This document shows, one piece after another, positions 49,710-60,923 of a DNA stretch of 64,000 bases (positions are counted from its first letter, which is position 1; the number at the start of each line of letters is the position of its first letter). The stretch covers positions 806,001-870,000 of the forward strand of contig JAQFWX010000006.1 of NCBI GenBank assembly GCA_027605045.1, in the 5' to 3' direction. Both the position numbers and the translations under genes were made by a program. The notes under the pieces were generated by a model, which saw nothing but the letters and a program-made list of their open reading frames with translations, ran no database searches and was not told where the DNA came from. The DNA comes from Phallus indusiatus. Lineage: Eukaryota; Basidiomycota; Agaricomycetes; Phallales; Phallaceae.

Positions 49710-50366
49710 ATGACTACGTTTTCGTTCCATTACTCATCCTCAGTCTCTTTACCAATTCCAAATTCCTCCACCGAATCACCAATTCTTTCTGATAATGAAT
49801 CTATGTCTCCTTTTCGCTATTCGCCTTCCAGTCCCAGGACATACGATTTGGATCTTTTTACGACTTTGTATATCTATAGTTCCAAATATGCAAGCCTCGA
49901 CCTCGATCGGGACACGCACTTACCGAAGGAACCTTCACCTATCGTTATCCGTCAGTGCAGAAGTTCGGATCTGGTTCACCCCGGGATCATGTTTGGAGAG
50001 AAAGTTTATATCGAGGAGCAGTTAAACTGGTTTACAGTTGTTAACATATATTTGACACCAGAATCAGCAAAACGAGACTTGTATCGAATATGGTTAGCAA
50101 CTCAAGAAGGATTCAAGTTCACGTTTTTAGTACTGGACGTGCCAAGTCGATGGGTAATCATGAAGGGCATGAGTACACAAAAACTTAGCCCTTCCAGACC
50201 CACGAATCCTATCCCAGAAGACACCCCACCATCACGATTCTCCCCTTTATCATTCGACACTTCTCCAACGCAGTCCTCCCCTAACCTTCCCAGTCCCTCT
50301 TCTCCCACCAAACGATCCTTCCGAAAGATCCGACGAGCTTGTTCCAACATTTTTGGACGAACCTAG
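49710..50366 (+). CDS. Element X ORF a (copy A), unknown function
   Basis: A 218-aa frame 120 bp inside the element. A Ser/Pro-rich N-terminus is followed by a core (about residues 40-155) with CRSSDLVHPGIMFGEKVYIE, NWFTVVNIYLTPESA and FLVLDVPSRWV. The C-terminus is Ser/Pro-rich with a basic end (KRSFRKIRR). There is no signal peptide or transmembrane helix. The core is conserved in the diverged copy B. I do not recognise the family. Shared features with ORF b (a DAP/DVP motif near the core end, a Pro-rich tail) suggest the two are distant paralogues. A role in the element or in its host cannot be deduced. Confidence 0.65.
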   Translation: MTTFSFHYSSSVSLPIPNSSTESPILSDNESMSPFRYSPSSPRTYDLDLFTTLYIYSSKYASLDLDRDTHLPKEPSPIVIRQCRSSDLVHPGIMFGEKVYIEEQLNWFTVVNIYLTPESAKRDLYRIWLATQEGFKFTFLVLDVPSRWVIMKGMSTQKLSPSRPTNPIPEDTPPSRFSPLSFDTSPTQSSPNLPSPSSPTKRSFRKIRRACSNIFGRT

Positions 50367-50471
50367 AACAATAAAGATAGCGTACAAGGCAAAAACAATC
50401 AGATCCACTTATTTTTCTTCTCCTACTTTGAACAATTCTTTAGCGCTTCTCTCATCTTATCCCCTCCCACT

Positions 50472-51053
50472 ATGTCGAACAATAGCGAAACTTCCCAAAA
50501 TTCTGTCCCCTATTTACAACTCCCATTTTTCCCCTTTTCGTTCCGTTCTTCTCTCAGAACCGGCCCTAATCCCGACTTCCTTACCATAATCCGTGTCTAC
50601 AACACCTTCACCTCTGAAATCAATATCGACGCCAATACAGTACTCCCCGCTACACCTCCCCCATCTTTGGAAATAACCCTTCCTTACGATGATTTAGAAC
50701 TAGAATACCCGCGAGCACTAACTCTATACGAACGAACGGACATCAATGTCATGCACGAATCGTATGAGTTTGTCGGGTTCCTGAGAGCTCAAAGGGATGG
50801 AGTACTTATATGGAGATTAGTTTTCCGCAATTGGTTTTATGGATACGTACAGTTTCTATTTGTCGATGCCCCCCTATCCGTCATGCCACCTCCCCCAGAC
50901 TTTTCAGATGATCTTACTCGCCCTCCTCCCTCATATCAAGAAGTGGAAAATGATCTGTTCGAAGATCTGAGGCGACCATCGTTACCTACCCCTCACATCA
51001 TTCTTCCACTGCCACGAAGAAGCCGATCTCAGCAGCCAGAGCCAGATCAGTAA
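50472..51053 (+). CDS. Element X ORF b (copy A), unknown function
   Basis: A 193-aa frame 105 bp after ORF a. The N-terminal half has FLTIIRVYNTFTSEI, the middle LPYDDLELEYPRAL and INVMHESYEFVGFLRAQRDG. The core ends VLIWRLVF...FLFVDAPLSV and is followed by a Pro/acidic tail with PRRSRSQQPEPDQ. It is highly similar in copy C and recognisable in copy B. No known domain was recognised. Its position before the TATA box means it would lie in U3 if X is an LTR. Confidence 0.65.
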   Translation: MSNNSETSQNSVPYLQLPFFPFSFRSSLRTGPNPDFLTIIRVYNTFTSEINIDANTVLPATPPPSLEITLPYDDLELEYPRALTLYERTDINVMHESYEFVGFLRAQRDGVLIWRLVFRNWFYGYVQFLFVDAPLSVMPPPPDFSDDLTRPPPSYQEVENDLFEDLRRPSLPTPHIILPLPRRSRSQQPEPDQ

Positions 51054-51373
51054 GAAGAATGAGATGGTATGGTATGGTACAGGATAGAGGCAGCGCGGGA
51101 AGTGCCAGGTGTTGAGTCAGGCAAGGGCTGTGTCTCCAGCTGATTTTGTTTCTCCTATTTTGATCTCTTTTTGATTTCTTTTGTTCTTTTGTTTCGGTTT
51201 TCATCATTTTCTCCTATCAATGTATGCTGTTCCTTTTGTTGTAATTGTATCTCCCATCTTTCTCTCACGATTCCCCCTATCTGCCATATTTCTTTTGTTC
51301 TTTTGTTTCTTTTTGTTTGCTATCCCGGTGAACGATGAGTGATCGTCTCACAAATGCTATGTACTCTGAAAGG

Positions 51374-51381
51374 TATATATA
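51374..51381 (+). promoter_or_regulatory. TATA box of element X copy A
   Basis: TATATATA about 560 bp from the 3' end of the element, conserved in copy C near 61936. It is followed by CTCAAGTTCAG-like repeats. This is where an LTR U3/R boundary would be expected. Confidence 0.5.
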
Positions 51382-54300
51382 CTGCATGTAAATACTTGTA
51401 ACAGCAGCAATTCTACCGGACGAGTTGTCTCACAGTTTAAGTCTCAGTCAAGTTCAGTATAAGTCAAGTTCAGTTCAAGCCAAGTGTTTCGTCTCCAGTC
51501 TAATTCTACGCTCTTATCTGTATCTTTGGATTAACTCTGAGTGAGGTCTCGGAGTATAAACTAGCGATTTTATTTCAGTTTATCGCTTTCACTAACTCGC
51601 ACAGGAATTCAGTCATCATTGATTGCAGGTCCTCTCTTTAGTCGCATTTCAAGCTCTTTGCCGACTCTCTGTTCATTCCCTCACTTGCACATCTGCATAC
51701 GACATCTCTTAGTCGTTGTATTTGTTGTTTGTGTCTTGTCTGTGTTGGTTTCGTATCAGCGCATACATCTCCTCCTTCTCATCATCCACACACACCCACT
51801 TTCTCTTATTCACCGAAATCAGCACCAGGACCCGCTCCACGGTAGACTACCGACCTCATAAACAAATATCTTCGTAATTATTCCGATCACATATAGCCGG
51901 CATACACAAAGCTATATACATCGGATCGTTACATCGCCATCGACTCGTGGGCTCTGGAACGACTCAGGCAAATCCCGCGACTATCCCCATTAATCGACCC
52001 CGCCCCATCCCTTTCACGTCGTACCAGATTCCTCAGATCCAGAGGAGGCCCCCTGCCCCCTCCTACCAGGCTCCTGCCTACCCACCTCCCAGGCCTATAC
52101 CCCAGGTCATGCCCGCACCGCCACCTAGACCCACGGCTTCTGCTCCTGCACCCCAGGTTAGGCACGATCCGATGGACGTTGACGCTGCACGACGACGCGT
52201 AGGCCCAGAATCGACCAGGTGTCATCGTTGTGGAGCAGCAGGCCATTGGGCTCGCGAATGCCCTCGCGCATACGACATTCGGTATCTTCAGCCTGACGAA
52301 TTAGATGACAATATCGCACACCTGTTGGCCCAGAAAGACGCGTTAGAAGCCCAGGCACGTGGCGACTCTGCTCTGACCCAGGGTGAGACTGTAGCTGCAA
52401 CAGAGGTAGAGGATTTTCAAAACGGCGACGAGTGACAGATGCACCCTCGTTGCCGACATCTAATAGATTCGACATTTTGTACATAGATCGCGAACAAAAT
52501 GACATTCCTGATTCGAATCTAACTACCCCTGCTGCATCCCCTGATAAACCCAAAGAATCGCCTCCACCTGCTACACGCTCTGTTTCCATTCCATGTATGC
52601 TGTCGCCTTCTCAACGTCGCGCGTTGCCCAAGGAATACCGACTTGCAGCTACGGCTGGTACGCAGAAGTTGGAGATCCCAGTGGAACTGCAAAGTGTTGA
52701 CATTGGAGCCCTGCTGCACAGCAAGGCCATGCTGGACACTGGGGCCAGTGGTATGTTCCTCGATCGTGACTTTGTCGAGAAACATCGACTTCCCTCCGTA
52801 CGTCTTGCTAAACCAATTCCCGTGTTTAATGTCGACGGTACACCCAATCATGCTGGCTCTATCACCCACGTCGTCGACCTGGTCGTTCGCTTTCGGGATC
52901 ATTCTGAACGCACCCTGTTCGCCGTTACCTCCCTCAAGTATCCCGTGTTGTTTGGGCTGCCGTGGTTCAAGGCTCACAATCCCGTCATAGATTACACGAC
53001 TGGTCAAGTGGAATTCATGCGCTGCAGTCCTAGTTGTAGATCCTGCGCTCCACGCTGGCCAGCGGGTAAACTCTCTAAGCGCGCGTTCCAGCAGATCCGA
53101 CATGCACCTCTGCCTGAACTTGATGACACTGAGACCCACGATCCTGACATACCAGACCTGGTCGACGTCAAGTCCGAGATGGAAGAAGGTGATCGACTAT
53201 TCGCGATATCAATGTTGCCCGACGAGCCTGACGCATACCGCATATATGCCACCGAGACCATCTCCCAGCGACTGGCCCAGGCCCATGCCAACAACTCAGA
53301 TGTGCTGACCCCCAAAGGTTTTCGAGATATTGTCCCAGAGATGTTCCACGACTTTGCTGACATTTTTTCGAAGGAATCGTTTGACTCGTTGCCGCAGTCG
53401 AAGAAGTGGGATCACCCGATAGAGCTTGTGCCAGGTTCTGAGCCCAAGTCGTGCAAGATCTACCCGTTGTCGCCCAACGAACAGGCCGAGTTAGACGCGT
53501 TTCTAGAAGAAAACCTTGCGTCTGGACGAATCCGACCCTCCAAGTCGCCCATGGCGTCCCCAGTATTCTTCATTAAGAAGAAGGATGGCTCCCTTCGTCT
53601 CATCCAGGACTATCGGGCATTAAATGCTATGACGATTAAGAACCGTTACCCGCTGCCCCTGATCTCAGAACTCATCAACAAATTGCAAGGTGCCCGATAC
53701 TTTACCAAGCTGGACGTGCGTTGGGGTTACAACAACGTGCGGATAAAGGAAGGAGACGAGTGGAAGGCTGCTTTCCGCACCAATCGCGGCCTTTTCGAGC
53801 CTCTGGTAATGTTCTTTGGTCTCACAAATAGCCCTGCGACCTTCCAGACGATGATGAACGAGATCTTCGAAGACATGATCTCGGAAGGTGTCGTTGCCGT
53901 CTACATCGACGACATTCTCATCTACACTCGGGATCGGGAACAACATGACCAGGTAACACGACGCGTTCTCGAACGTCTCCGCGAGCACAAGCTGTATCTC
54001 AAGGCAGAGAAGTGTGAGTTCTGTCGGACTAAAATCGAGTACCTAGGTGTCGTCATTTCCGAGAACACCATGGAGATGGATCCCGCGAAAGTCTCGGGTG
54101 TCAGAGATTGGCCTGTCCCGAAGAACGTCACTGAGGTTCAGTCCTTCCTGGGCTTCGCCAACTTCTACCGTCGGTTTATCAAGGATTTCGCGCGTATCGC
54201 CAATCCCATGTTCGGGTTAACCAAAAAGGACACTCCCTTCGTCTGGTCCGACACTTGTCAGCATGCTTTCGATACTCTGAAGTCGTCGATTACCTCTGCC

Positions 54301-57300
54301 CCCATTCTTCTCATTCCCAACCCCGCTAATCCTTACCGGGTTGAAGCAGACAGCTCCGACTTTGCAACAGGCGCGATTCTCTCACAACTGTCGGACGAGG
54401 ACGGTAAATGGCACCCTGTTGCGTTTTTCTCGAAGGCCCTTAGCCCTGTTGAACGCAACTACGAGATTCACGACAAGGAGATGCTCGCTATCATACGATC
54501 TTTGGAGGAATGGCGACACTTTCTCGAAGGCGCATCTCACCCTATCGACATACGGACTGATCACAAGAATCTCGAGTATTTCATGTCCGCGCGTAACCTC
54601 AATCGTCGTCAAGCTAGATGGTCAGTATATCTCTCACGATTCGACTTCACCCTACAGCATATACCGGGTAAGTCGATGGGTAAACCTGATGGCCTATCCC
54701 GTCGCCCAGATCATGGCTCGGGAAAGGATGATAATCGTGGCATCACTCTAATCCGACCCGAAATGTTTGCAATCAATGCTCTGCAAACATTCCGTCTTAA
54801 AGGGGAGGAGGAAGACCTTCTACGCCAGATTCGCAAGGCCAATCGGGAAGGCAAGGTCGAAGATAGCGTTTCCAAAGCCGTTGCAACACTTCGTGCACTG
54901 GGTGGTCGTTCAGCTCACTCATCGGAATGGTTTGAAGACCAGGACCTCCTCTATTATCGTGGCAAGGTTTACGTGCCAAACGTCGACGAGTTGCGTCGGA
55001 AAATCCTTTCCAAGCACCACGACACCAAACTCGGTGGTCACCCGGGTCGTTTCAAGACTCTCGAGCTCGTTTCGCGCACCTTCTGGTGGCCAGGTGTCTC
55101 CAGGTATGTCCAACGCTATGTCGAGGCCTGCGACATGTGTCTACGTACGAAATCGTCTCGTCATGCTCCCTATGGCCTTCTCCGACCCACAGAAATGCCA
55201 AGTCGACCTTGGGAACACATATCGGTCGACTTCATCGTAGAGCTGCCAGATTCCAACGGTTTCGACGCAATCCTCTCTGTCGTCGACTCTCTCACCAAAC
55301 GGGTTCATTTTGTGCCGACATTTACGACACTTGACGCGACAGGCCTAGCCCGTCTGTACCTTCAGCATGTCTGGAAGCTCCATGGGCTCCCCATGAAGGT
55401 GATCTCTGACAGAGGCCCCCAGTTCGCGTCCCGCTTCACGCAGGAGCTTTCTAGGCTCCTTGGCATACGGCTTGCACCTTCCACGGCATATCATCCTCAA
55501 ACCGATGGTCAGACAGAGCGTGTCAACGCAGAAGTCAAACAGTACCTTCGACTTTTCACCTCTGAGCGACAGGACGACTGGGACCAGATACTGCCCTTGG
55601 CTGAGTTCGCATATAACAACCACGTACACTCAGCAACGCGCGCGACACCGTTCGAGCTCGACACTGGACGACATCCTCGTATGGGATTCGAACCGCTGGT
55701 TGCCGACTCGAAGATCGAATCTGTCAACGAGTTCAAGACGCGTATGGAGTCAACGATAGAAGAAGCCAAGGCCGCCATAGTCAAGTCGAAGGACGAGATG
55801 GCCAAGTACTACGATCGGAAACACATCCCGGCACCTGAATACAAGGTTGGCGACAAGGTATACCTCGATTCGAGCGACATTCGTACCACCAGGCCCTCCG
55901 CCAAGTTATCGCATCGGTACTTAGGGCCTTTTCCGATAGTCAGCAAGGTCGGGTCGCACGCATATAAGCTGCGTTTACCACTGTCGATGTCAAGGCTTCA
56001 TCCAGTATTCCATGTCGGGAAGTTGCGTCCAAAGGTTGAAGATACAATCCCGGGTCGTCGCGTCAAGGCTCCCCCACCTCCAGAGATCAGAGATGACGGT
56101 GAGCACTACGTCGTGGAACGGATCTTGGACAGTCGTGTATTCCGGAGACGACTCGAATATAAGGTGCGTTGGGAAGGCTATGGTCCCGAGCATGATCAAT
56201 GGGAACCCGAGTCGAATATTGCAGCCCCAGATCTCATTAGGCAATTCCACCGTGAGCACCCGAGTGCGCCGCACTCGATAAATGGTCTCCTTTTCCATCG
56301 TCGCCCTCGGTGTAACGATCCGATGAATATAGCTTTGTGTATGCCGGCTATATGTGATCGGAATAACTACTAGATATTTGATTATAGAGGTCGTTAGTCT
56401 ACCGTGGAGCGGGTCCTGGTGCTGATTTCGGGTAATGAGAGAACGGGTAGATGGGGAATGAGGATGTGGGGATGTATGCGCTGATATCGAAACCAACACA
56501 GACAAAACACCAACAACAACTGCAACGACTAGGAGAGATCGTATGCAAATGTGTAAGTGATATAATGAACAGGCGTCGGCAAAAGACTTGGGTTGCGACT
56601 TAGTATGGAGGATCTACAATCAAATGATGACAGTTATCCTTCTGCGAGTTAGTGAAGCGACAATAGAATTGAAATGAAAATCGCTAGTTTATACTCCGAG
56701 ACCTCACTCAGAGTTAATCCAAAGATAAAGATGTGAGCGTAGAATTAGACTAGAGACGAAACTTGACTTGAACTTGAACTGAGCTTGACTTAAACTGAAC
56801 TGGACTTAAACTGTGAGACAACCCGTATCGGTAGATTGCTGCTGTTACAAGTATTTACATGCAGTATTTATACCTTTCAAGAAACATAGCATTGGTAAGA
56901 CGATTATTCATCGTTCACCAAGATGACAAATAGAAAGAAACAAAAAGAACAAAAGGGAACAAAAGAAATATGGAATGGGGAGTGCGAGAGAGGAATGAGT
57001 AATACAATTACAACAAAAAGAGTGATATCACAAATCAATAGGAGAAATGATGAAACCCAAACAAAAGAACAAAAGAAAAACCAACAAAACCGGCCTAAGA
57101 CACAGCCTTTGTCAGAACTGGCACCCGACTCTTCCCGCGCTGCCTCTTTATCCTGAATCGCATCGTTACCATCCTAATCTTCTTACTGATCGGTCATCCA
57201 TCGATAGGATCGTCTTCGTCATGAATATGATACATTCATGAATCCTAAGGCTATGCTTAGTATCCTCGGATCGCGCACCAGATCAGCATGGAGCTCAGCA

Positions 57301-57357
57301 TAGGCCAAGGGGAGATCTTAGTTATATCGTATGGTGTTTTGATCGATAGATACTATT

Positions 57358-57798
57358 CTAATCTTCTTCGTTGACTAGGTCTTGGTATAATTTGCATAGG
57401 TCGCATGCGATTTCGATTAGTACGTAGTCGAGGGCATCGGGGGCAGGTTCTTCGGGTTCTTCATATTCTGGCAATGGAGTTGTAGGCTGGTGGGGAGGGG
57501 GTTCTACAAAAACATCCCAGGGAGCGTCTAGAAAGAGAACATAATTGTGGAATAAGGCAGGTCGATAGAAAATAAGACGCCAAATGAGAATCCCAGGGCG
57601 ATGTGATACGAGGGCCCTGATCAGAGTATACGATGCTTGCATAATCGGTATATGAACGTTTTCGTCTACTTTGACTTCATCGGGTAATTGTAGATCGTCG
57701 TAAAAATACCGAAACTCGAGTGCTGGATTAGCGTATCGTGGCCAGGGATTATCTTCTTCCACTTCTACTTCGCTCTCCAATTGATATTCGCGAACCAT
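57358..57798 (-). CDS. Element X ORF b (copy B, diverged)
   Basis: A 146-aa frame that aligns by eye to ORF b of copy A: FYDDLQLPDEV with PYDDLELEYPR, IMQASYTLIRAL with VMHESYEFVGFL, and GILIWRLIF...VLFLDAPWDV with GVLIWRLVF...FLFVDAPLSV. It ends in a Pro/Glu-rich tail. The N-terminal part before the conserved block is shorter than in copy A. Function unknown. Confidence 0.6.
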   Translation of the reverse strand: MVREYQLESEVEVEEDNPWPRYANPALEFRYFYDDLQLPDEVKVDENVHIPIMQASYTLIRALVSHRPGILIWRLIFYRPALFHNYVLFLDAPWDVFVEPPPHQPTTPLPEYEEPEEPAPDALDYVLIEIACDLCKLYQDLVNEED

Positions 57799-58112
57799 AG
57801 TCTGAAAGTTTTCATGTCTTCTATATGGAGGGGAGAATTAAAATTGGGATAAAAGGGAAATGGAATGATGGAAAGTGTGCGATAGCCAATAGGTTGGATG
57901 GACATAATGGTGAAAAAGACAAAAGTTGAAAAGAATTTAAGCTCCGAAACAAGAAGGATGTTTTTAGGTGAATGGATAGGTGCGAAACTTCTCTTGTAGT
58001 ATTCCTTTTATTCTCTATTGTTCTCCTGATTCTGATCGGGTTCGTTCCAGGAGGCCAGAACAGACTCGTCGAAGAGCGCGAAGGGTTTGTTGATATCGGG
58101 GAGGTCGTATGG

Positions 58113-58691
58113 TCATTTCGGAAGTAGTAGGAGATTGAGGAGGGAGGAATCATGAAAAGAAGGGTTTAGTGGTTCTTTAGGAATGGGATTGGGTGATCGA
58201 TAAAATCCTAGAGCAGGTTGGTGATTACATGCTGATAGGATCCATCGGCTGGGAACATCCAGGACCATTATCATGTAATCTAATCCGACTTGTGCTGTTA
58301 ACCAAACACGATATGAATCTTGTAGGGCTGATTCTGGAGTAGAATAAACATGAGTGACTGTGAACCATCTTAGTTCCTTCTCGATATAGACTTCTTTTCC
58401 GAAAACCAAGAAGGGGTGTACGATATCTGAACTTCTACACTTATCGATAGATCGAGGGACCTTGTGCGAATAAACTGGGAGTAAGGTCTTTGAGTCCATT
58501 TCGAGAATAGGAGTGGGCGAATAATATGTAAATAGAGTTGTCTCGATATCCAAATCATGAGTGCGAGGACTATCATGAGTATAACGAAAGACCGGGGGAA
58601 AAACATCTTCTTCTGGGGACGGTTCTCGGGAATTGGAAGAAGGGGAGGGGTGTTTGAAGGAAATGGAAGAAGAAAGTCGAAGATTGAACAT
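58113..58691 (-). CDS. Element X ORF a (copy B, diverged)
   Basis: The frame starts MFNLRLSSSISF, matching the start of ORF a in copy A; an upstream in-frame ATG exists at 58754. The core CRSSDIVHPFLVFGKEVYIE, RWFTVTHVYSTPESA and MVLDVPSRWIL is conserved against copy A while flanking Ser/Pro-rich parts differ strongly. The reading frame is open for about 192 codons. Function unknown. Confidence 0.62.
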   Translation of the reverse strand: MFNLRLSSSISFKHPSPSSNSREPSPEEDVFPPVFRYTHDSPRTHDLDIETTLFTYYSPTPILEMDSKTLLPVYSHKVPRSIDKCRSSDIVHPFLVFGKEVYIEKELRWFTVTHVYSTPESALQDSYRVWLTAQVGLDYMIMVLDVPSRWILSACNHQPALGFYRSPNPIPKEPLNPSFHDSSLLNLLLLPK

Positions 58692-58900
58692 TTTATTGTT
58701 TGTTGATTTTTGGGTGAACTGGGGTGTCAAACGAGCTGGAAGTGAGTTGTTCAAGAAGAGTAGATTTAGAAGTCCGCTTTAGGAAGAACCATCCCTATTA
58801 CCAAATTAAGGAAGATTTTGGTGCGCGACATCGGTTCGATTTCTCCAAGTTGCAAGCATCATTAGTCGAAGCTACAGGCGTCGGGACGCCGCCTCGTTGA

Positions 58901-58911
58901 AGGGGGGGTGG
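58901..58911 (+). other. Polypurine tract of Gypsy-B
   Basis: AGGGGGGGTGG lies directly between the Pol stop codon and the 3' LTR start at 58912. Confidence 0.75.
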
Positions 58912-59307
58912 TGTCAGGGTACGCTATCGCTCACCCTCATTTTTCCTCATTATTATCATCGGTATATATCTATTCCTATCTTATTTATATTTCCCGTGCG
59001 TTATTTCTACCTTCTGTTTATTCTCTCCGTCCATATTTCACTTTCTCTACTCGCGCGCGTTGCGCGCTCCTGCCCGGCGTGATGCCCGTGACATCACGCC
59101 GCTTAGGCTCGGCTTGGGCGCCTGGCACTTAGCTGTGTCAGGGCCGCACGCCGCGTCGTCGTTTTATGTATATAGTAGCTGTACCTAGAGTGAGGGTCCC
59201 TAAGCTTGTTCTCTTAGGATCCCCTCCCTCTAGGTGAGTAGTATAGTTATCTTCCAATATATTACTTAGGATCCCCTCCCTCTAGCCTGAGCTGAGTAGC
59301 CCTAACA
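58912..59307 (+). repeat. 3' LTR of Gypsy-B
   Basis: A 396-bp repeat matching 48217-48612 with about three substitutions. It is followed directly by the DUF6532 gene. Confidence 0.93.
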
Positions 59308-60268
59308 AAAAGACAAGCAACTACAGCAACTAAAGGTAAGAAATTGTATGATTATTCGTATTATGTAGTATCTCATATTTGCAGCGCACTGCCGAACAAC
59401 CTGAAGCGCAAGATGTTCTAGCCATCCACCAGGCCAAACGTAGTCGTACAAGCAGGAAGCTACCAACAGCTGAGGAGTTGAGGGCAAAAATTTCTGCGTA
59501 AGCTTGATCATGGCTAATTTTCACTTCTGATGTTTTTTTCTCAGTCAAACAGGAGGCGGATATGATTCTTCCTCCTCAAGTCAACCCACCACTTCACGTT
59601 CAACTACCCCCAGTATTCTGAGTACCCGAACTTCACGTTCATCTACCCCCAACATTATGAACACCCGAACCCGCATCCTCACCAACCACTTAACCATGAC
59701 CTCAGACTCAAGTCGGGAGGGATCTATGTCAGCCATTACCCGAAGCCGCCGAGCCCCTATTTCCATACCATCGATCTCTACCAGAACTGAAACCCTGCTG
59801 CCAATTCCTGGACTATCCCCTATCCCTCCCACCTTGGATCAGGATATCCCCACAGCCCCCCAAGCCCATCCGGGCCTTGTGATCATCGACAAACCCTGCG
59901 CATTATCGTCATATACTCCTGAATATCAGAAGATACTCACTCAAGCCAAGCATTATCTGCATCTTTTCCTCGTCACTGAGAATCCTTTTCCAACCGCCAT
60001 AATCAGCAACAAATTTGTGAATTCCGCGCTCCACTATGCCAACCTTGACTTTCCTGATATACAGGACGTTGAAATGACTATTTGGATCTCTCGGATTGTG
60101 AGTAACATACACATTGCAAGAAGATTCTAATAGATAATACAGATCCGCTGTCGCGCACCAAAATCTTCCTAATTGGGGAAGGTTCTTTTTTTTGTTCAAA
60201 GCGGAGTTCTAATCATCCAGAAATCCCCTATCGCCAACATCACAGCCTCAAAAATTCAAAACAATAAA

Positions 60269-60923
60269 ATGACTACGTTTTCGTTCCATTACTCATCCTC
60301 AGTCTCTTTACCAATTCCAAATTCCTCCACCGAATCACCAATTCTTTCTGATAATGAATCTATGTCTCCTTTTCGCTATTCGCCTTCCAGTCCCAGGACA
60401 TACGATTTGGATCTTTTACGACTTTGTATATCTATAGTTCCAAATATGCAAGCCTCGACCTCGATCGGGACACGCACTTACCGAAGGAACCTTCACCTAT
60501 CGTTATCCGTCAGTGCAGAAGTTCGGATCTGGTTCACCCGGGATCATGTTTGGAGAGAAAGTTTATATCGAGGAGCAATTAAACTGGTTTACAGTTGTTA
60601 ACATATATTTGACACCAGAATCAGCAAAACGAGACTTGTATCGAATATGGTTAGCAACTCAAGAAGGATTCAAGTTCACGTTTTTAGTACTGGACGTGCC
60701 AAGTCGATGGGTAATCATGAAGGGCATGAGTACACAAAAACTTAGCCCTTCCAGACCCACGAATCCTATCCCAGAAGACACCCCACCATCACGATTCTCC
60801 CCTTTATCATTCGACACTTCTCCAACGCAGTCCTCCCCTAACCTTCCCAGTTCCTCTTCTCCCACCAAACGATCCTTCCGAAAGATCCGACGAGCTTGTT
60901 CCAACATTTTTGGACGAACCTAG
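60269..60923 (+). pseudogene. Element X ORF a (copy C, frameshifted)
   Basis: Nearly identical to ORF a of copy A but with one T missing near 60415 and one C missing near 60538. The two losses do not compensate, so the frame is broken twice before the conserved core. Confidence 0.8.

Larger units (their letters stand above)
49590..51933 (+). mobile_element. Element X copy A (2344 bp, LTR-like, coding)
   Basis: Starts TGTCGCGCACC and ends GATCGTTACA, flanked by TCGC on both sides (49586-49589 and 51934-51937), within Gypsy-B gag. Two open frames occupy the first 1.5 kb. TATATATA at 51374 is followed by CAAGTTCAG-type repeats (51437-51490) and about 450 bp of untranslated-looking sequence. TG...CA ends plus a short duplication fit an LTR; there is no internal region or second LTR, so it behaves as a solo LTR. 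Confidence 0.85.
48777..52435 (+). pseudogene. Gypsy-B Gag, split by X copy A
   Basis: The coding parts are 48777-49589 and 51938-52435. Joined, they give 436 codons with no lesion other than the insertion. The first part holds a coiled-coil-like N-terminus and the retrotransposon Gag core (PSFDGDRSKGRAFWNTVEFY, WNAFRERFKTDFFP, NRTVEEYVDAFRML). The second has a Pro-rich linker and a CCHC knuckle CHRCGAAGHWARECP. The stop at 52433 overlaps the beginning of the Pol frame, so Pol is probably reached by frameshifting. The insertion leaves TCGC on both sides. As it stands the gene would give a truncated protein ending in CRAPKSS. Confidence 0.88.
56311..58830 (-). mobile_element. Element X copy B (2520 bp, diverged, reverse orientation)
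   Basis: On the plus strand it starts TGTAACGATCC and ends GTGCGCGACA, the reverse complement of the X termini. It is flanked by TCGG on both sides (56307-56310 and 58831-58834) inside Gypsy-B pol. It is clearly more different from copies A and C than they are from each other, yet has the same ends, TATA-side repeats and two open frames. Confidence 0.85.
52432..58900 (+). pseudogene. Gypsy-B Pol with chromodomain, split near its end by X copy B
   Basis: The frame 52432-56310 resumes at 58835 and ends at the TGA 58898-58900, together about 1314 codons. Domains in order: aspartic protease (MLDTGASGMFL), RT (YFTKLDVRWGYNNV, VYIDDILIYT), RNaseH (YRVEADSSDFATGAIL), the integrase HHCC region (KHHDTKLGGH...CDMC), the catalytic core with TAYHPQTDGQTERVN, the GPY-type module (YLGPFPIV), and the chromodomain (YVVERILDSRVFRRRLEYKVRWEGYG). 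Chromodomains of such integrases direct insertion to marked chromatin. The X insertion removes only the last 21 residues and replaces them with a run-on tail, so the catalytic parts are intact. Confidence 0.9.
48217..59307 (+). mobile_element. Gypsy chromovirus (Gypsy-B) with two nested X insertions
   Basis: Two 396-bp LTRs (TGTCAGGG...CCTAACA) flank gag, pol with a chromodomain, and a polypurine tract. Removing the two X elements and one copy of each duplication leaves a coherent 6.2-kb element with open gag and pol. The LTRs differ at about three positions. The 5-bp flanks do not match (CTTCC on the left, AAAAG on the right), and the flanking genes are unrelated. Confidence 0.92.

Noticed and set aside
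56311..56373. Gypsy-B Pol C-terminal tail as real protein
   Set aside because: These codons belong to X copy B in reverse; the true Pol end is at 58835-58900.
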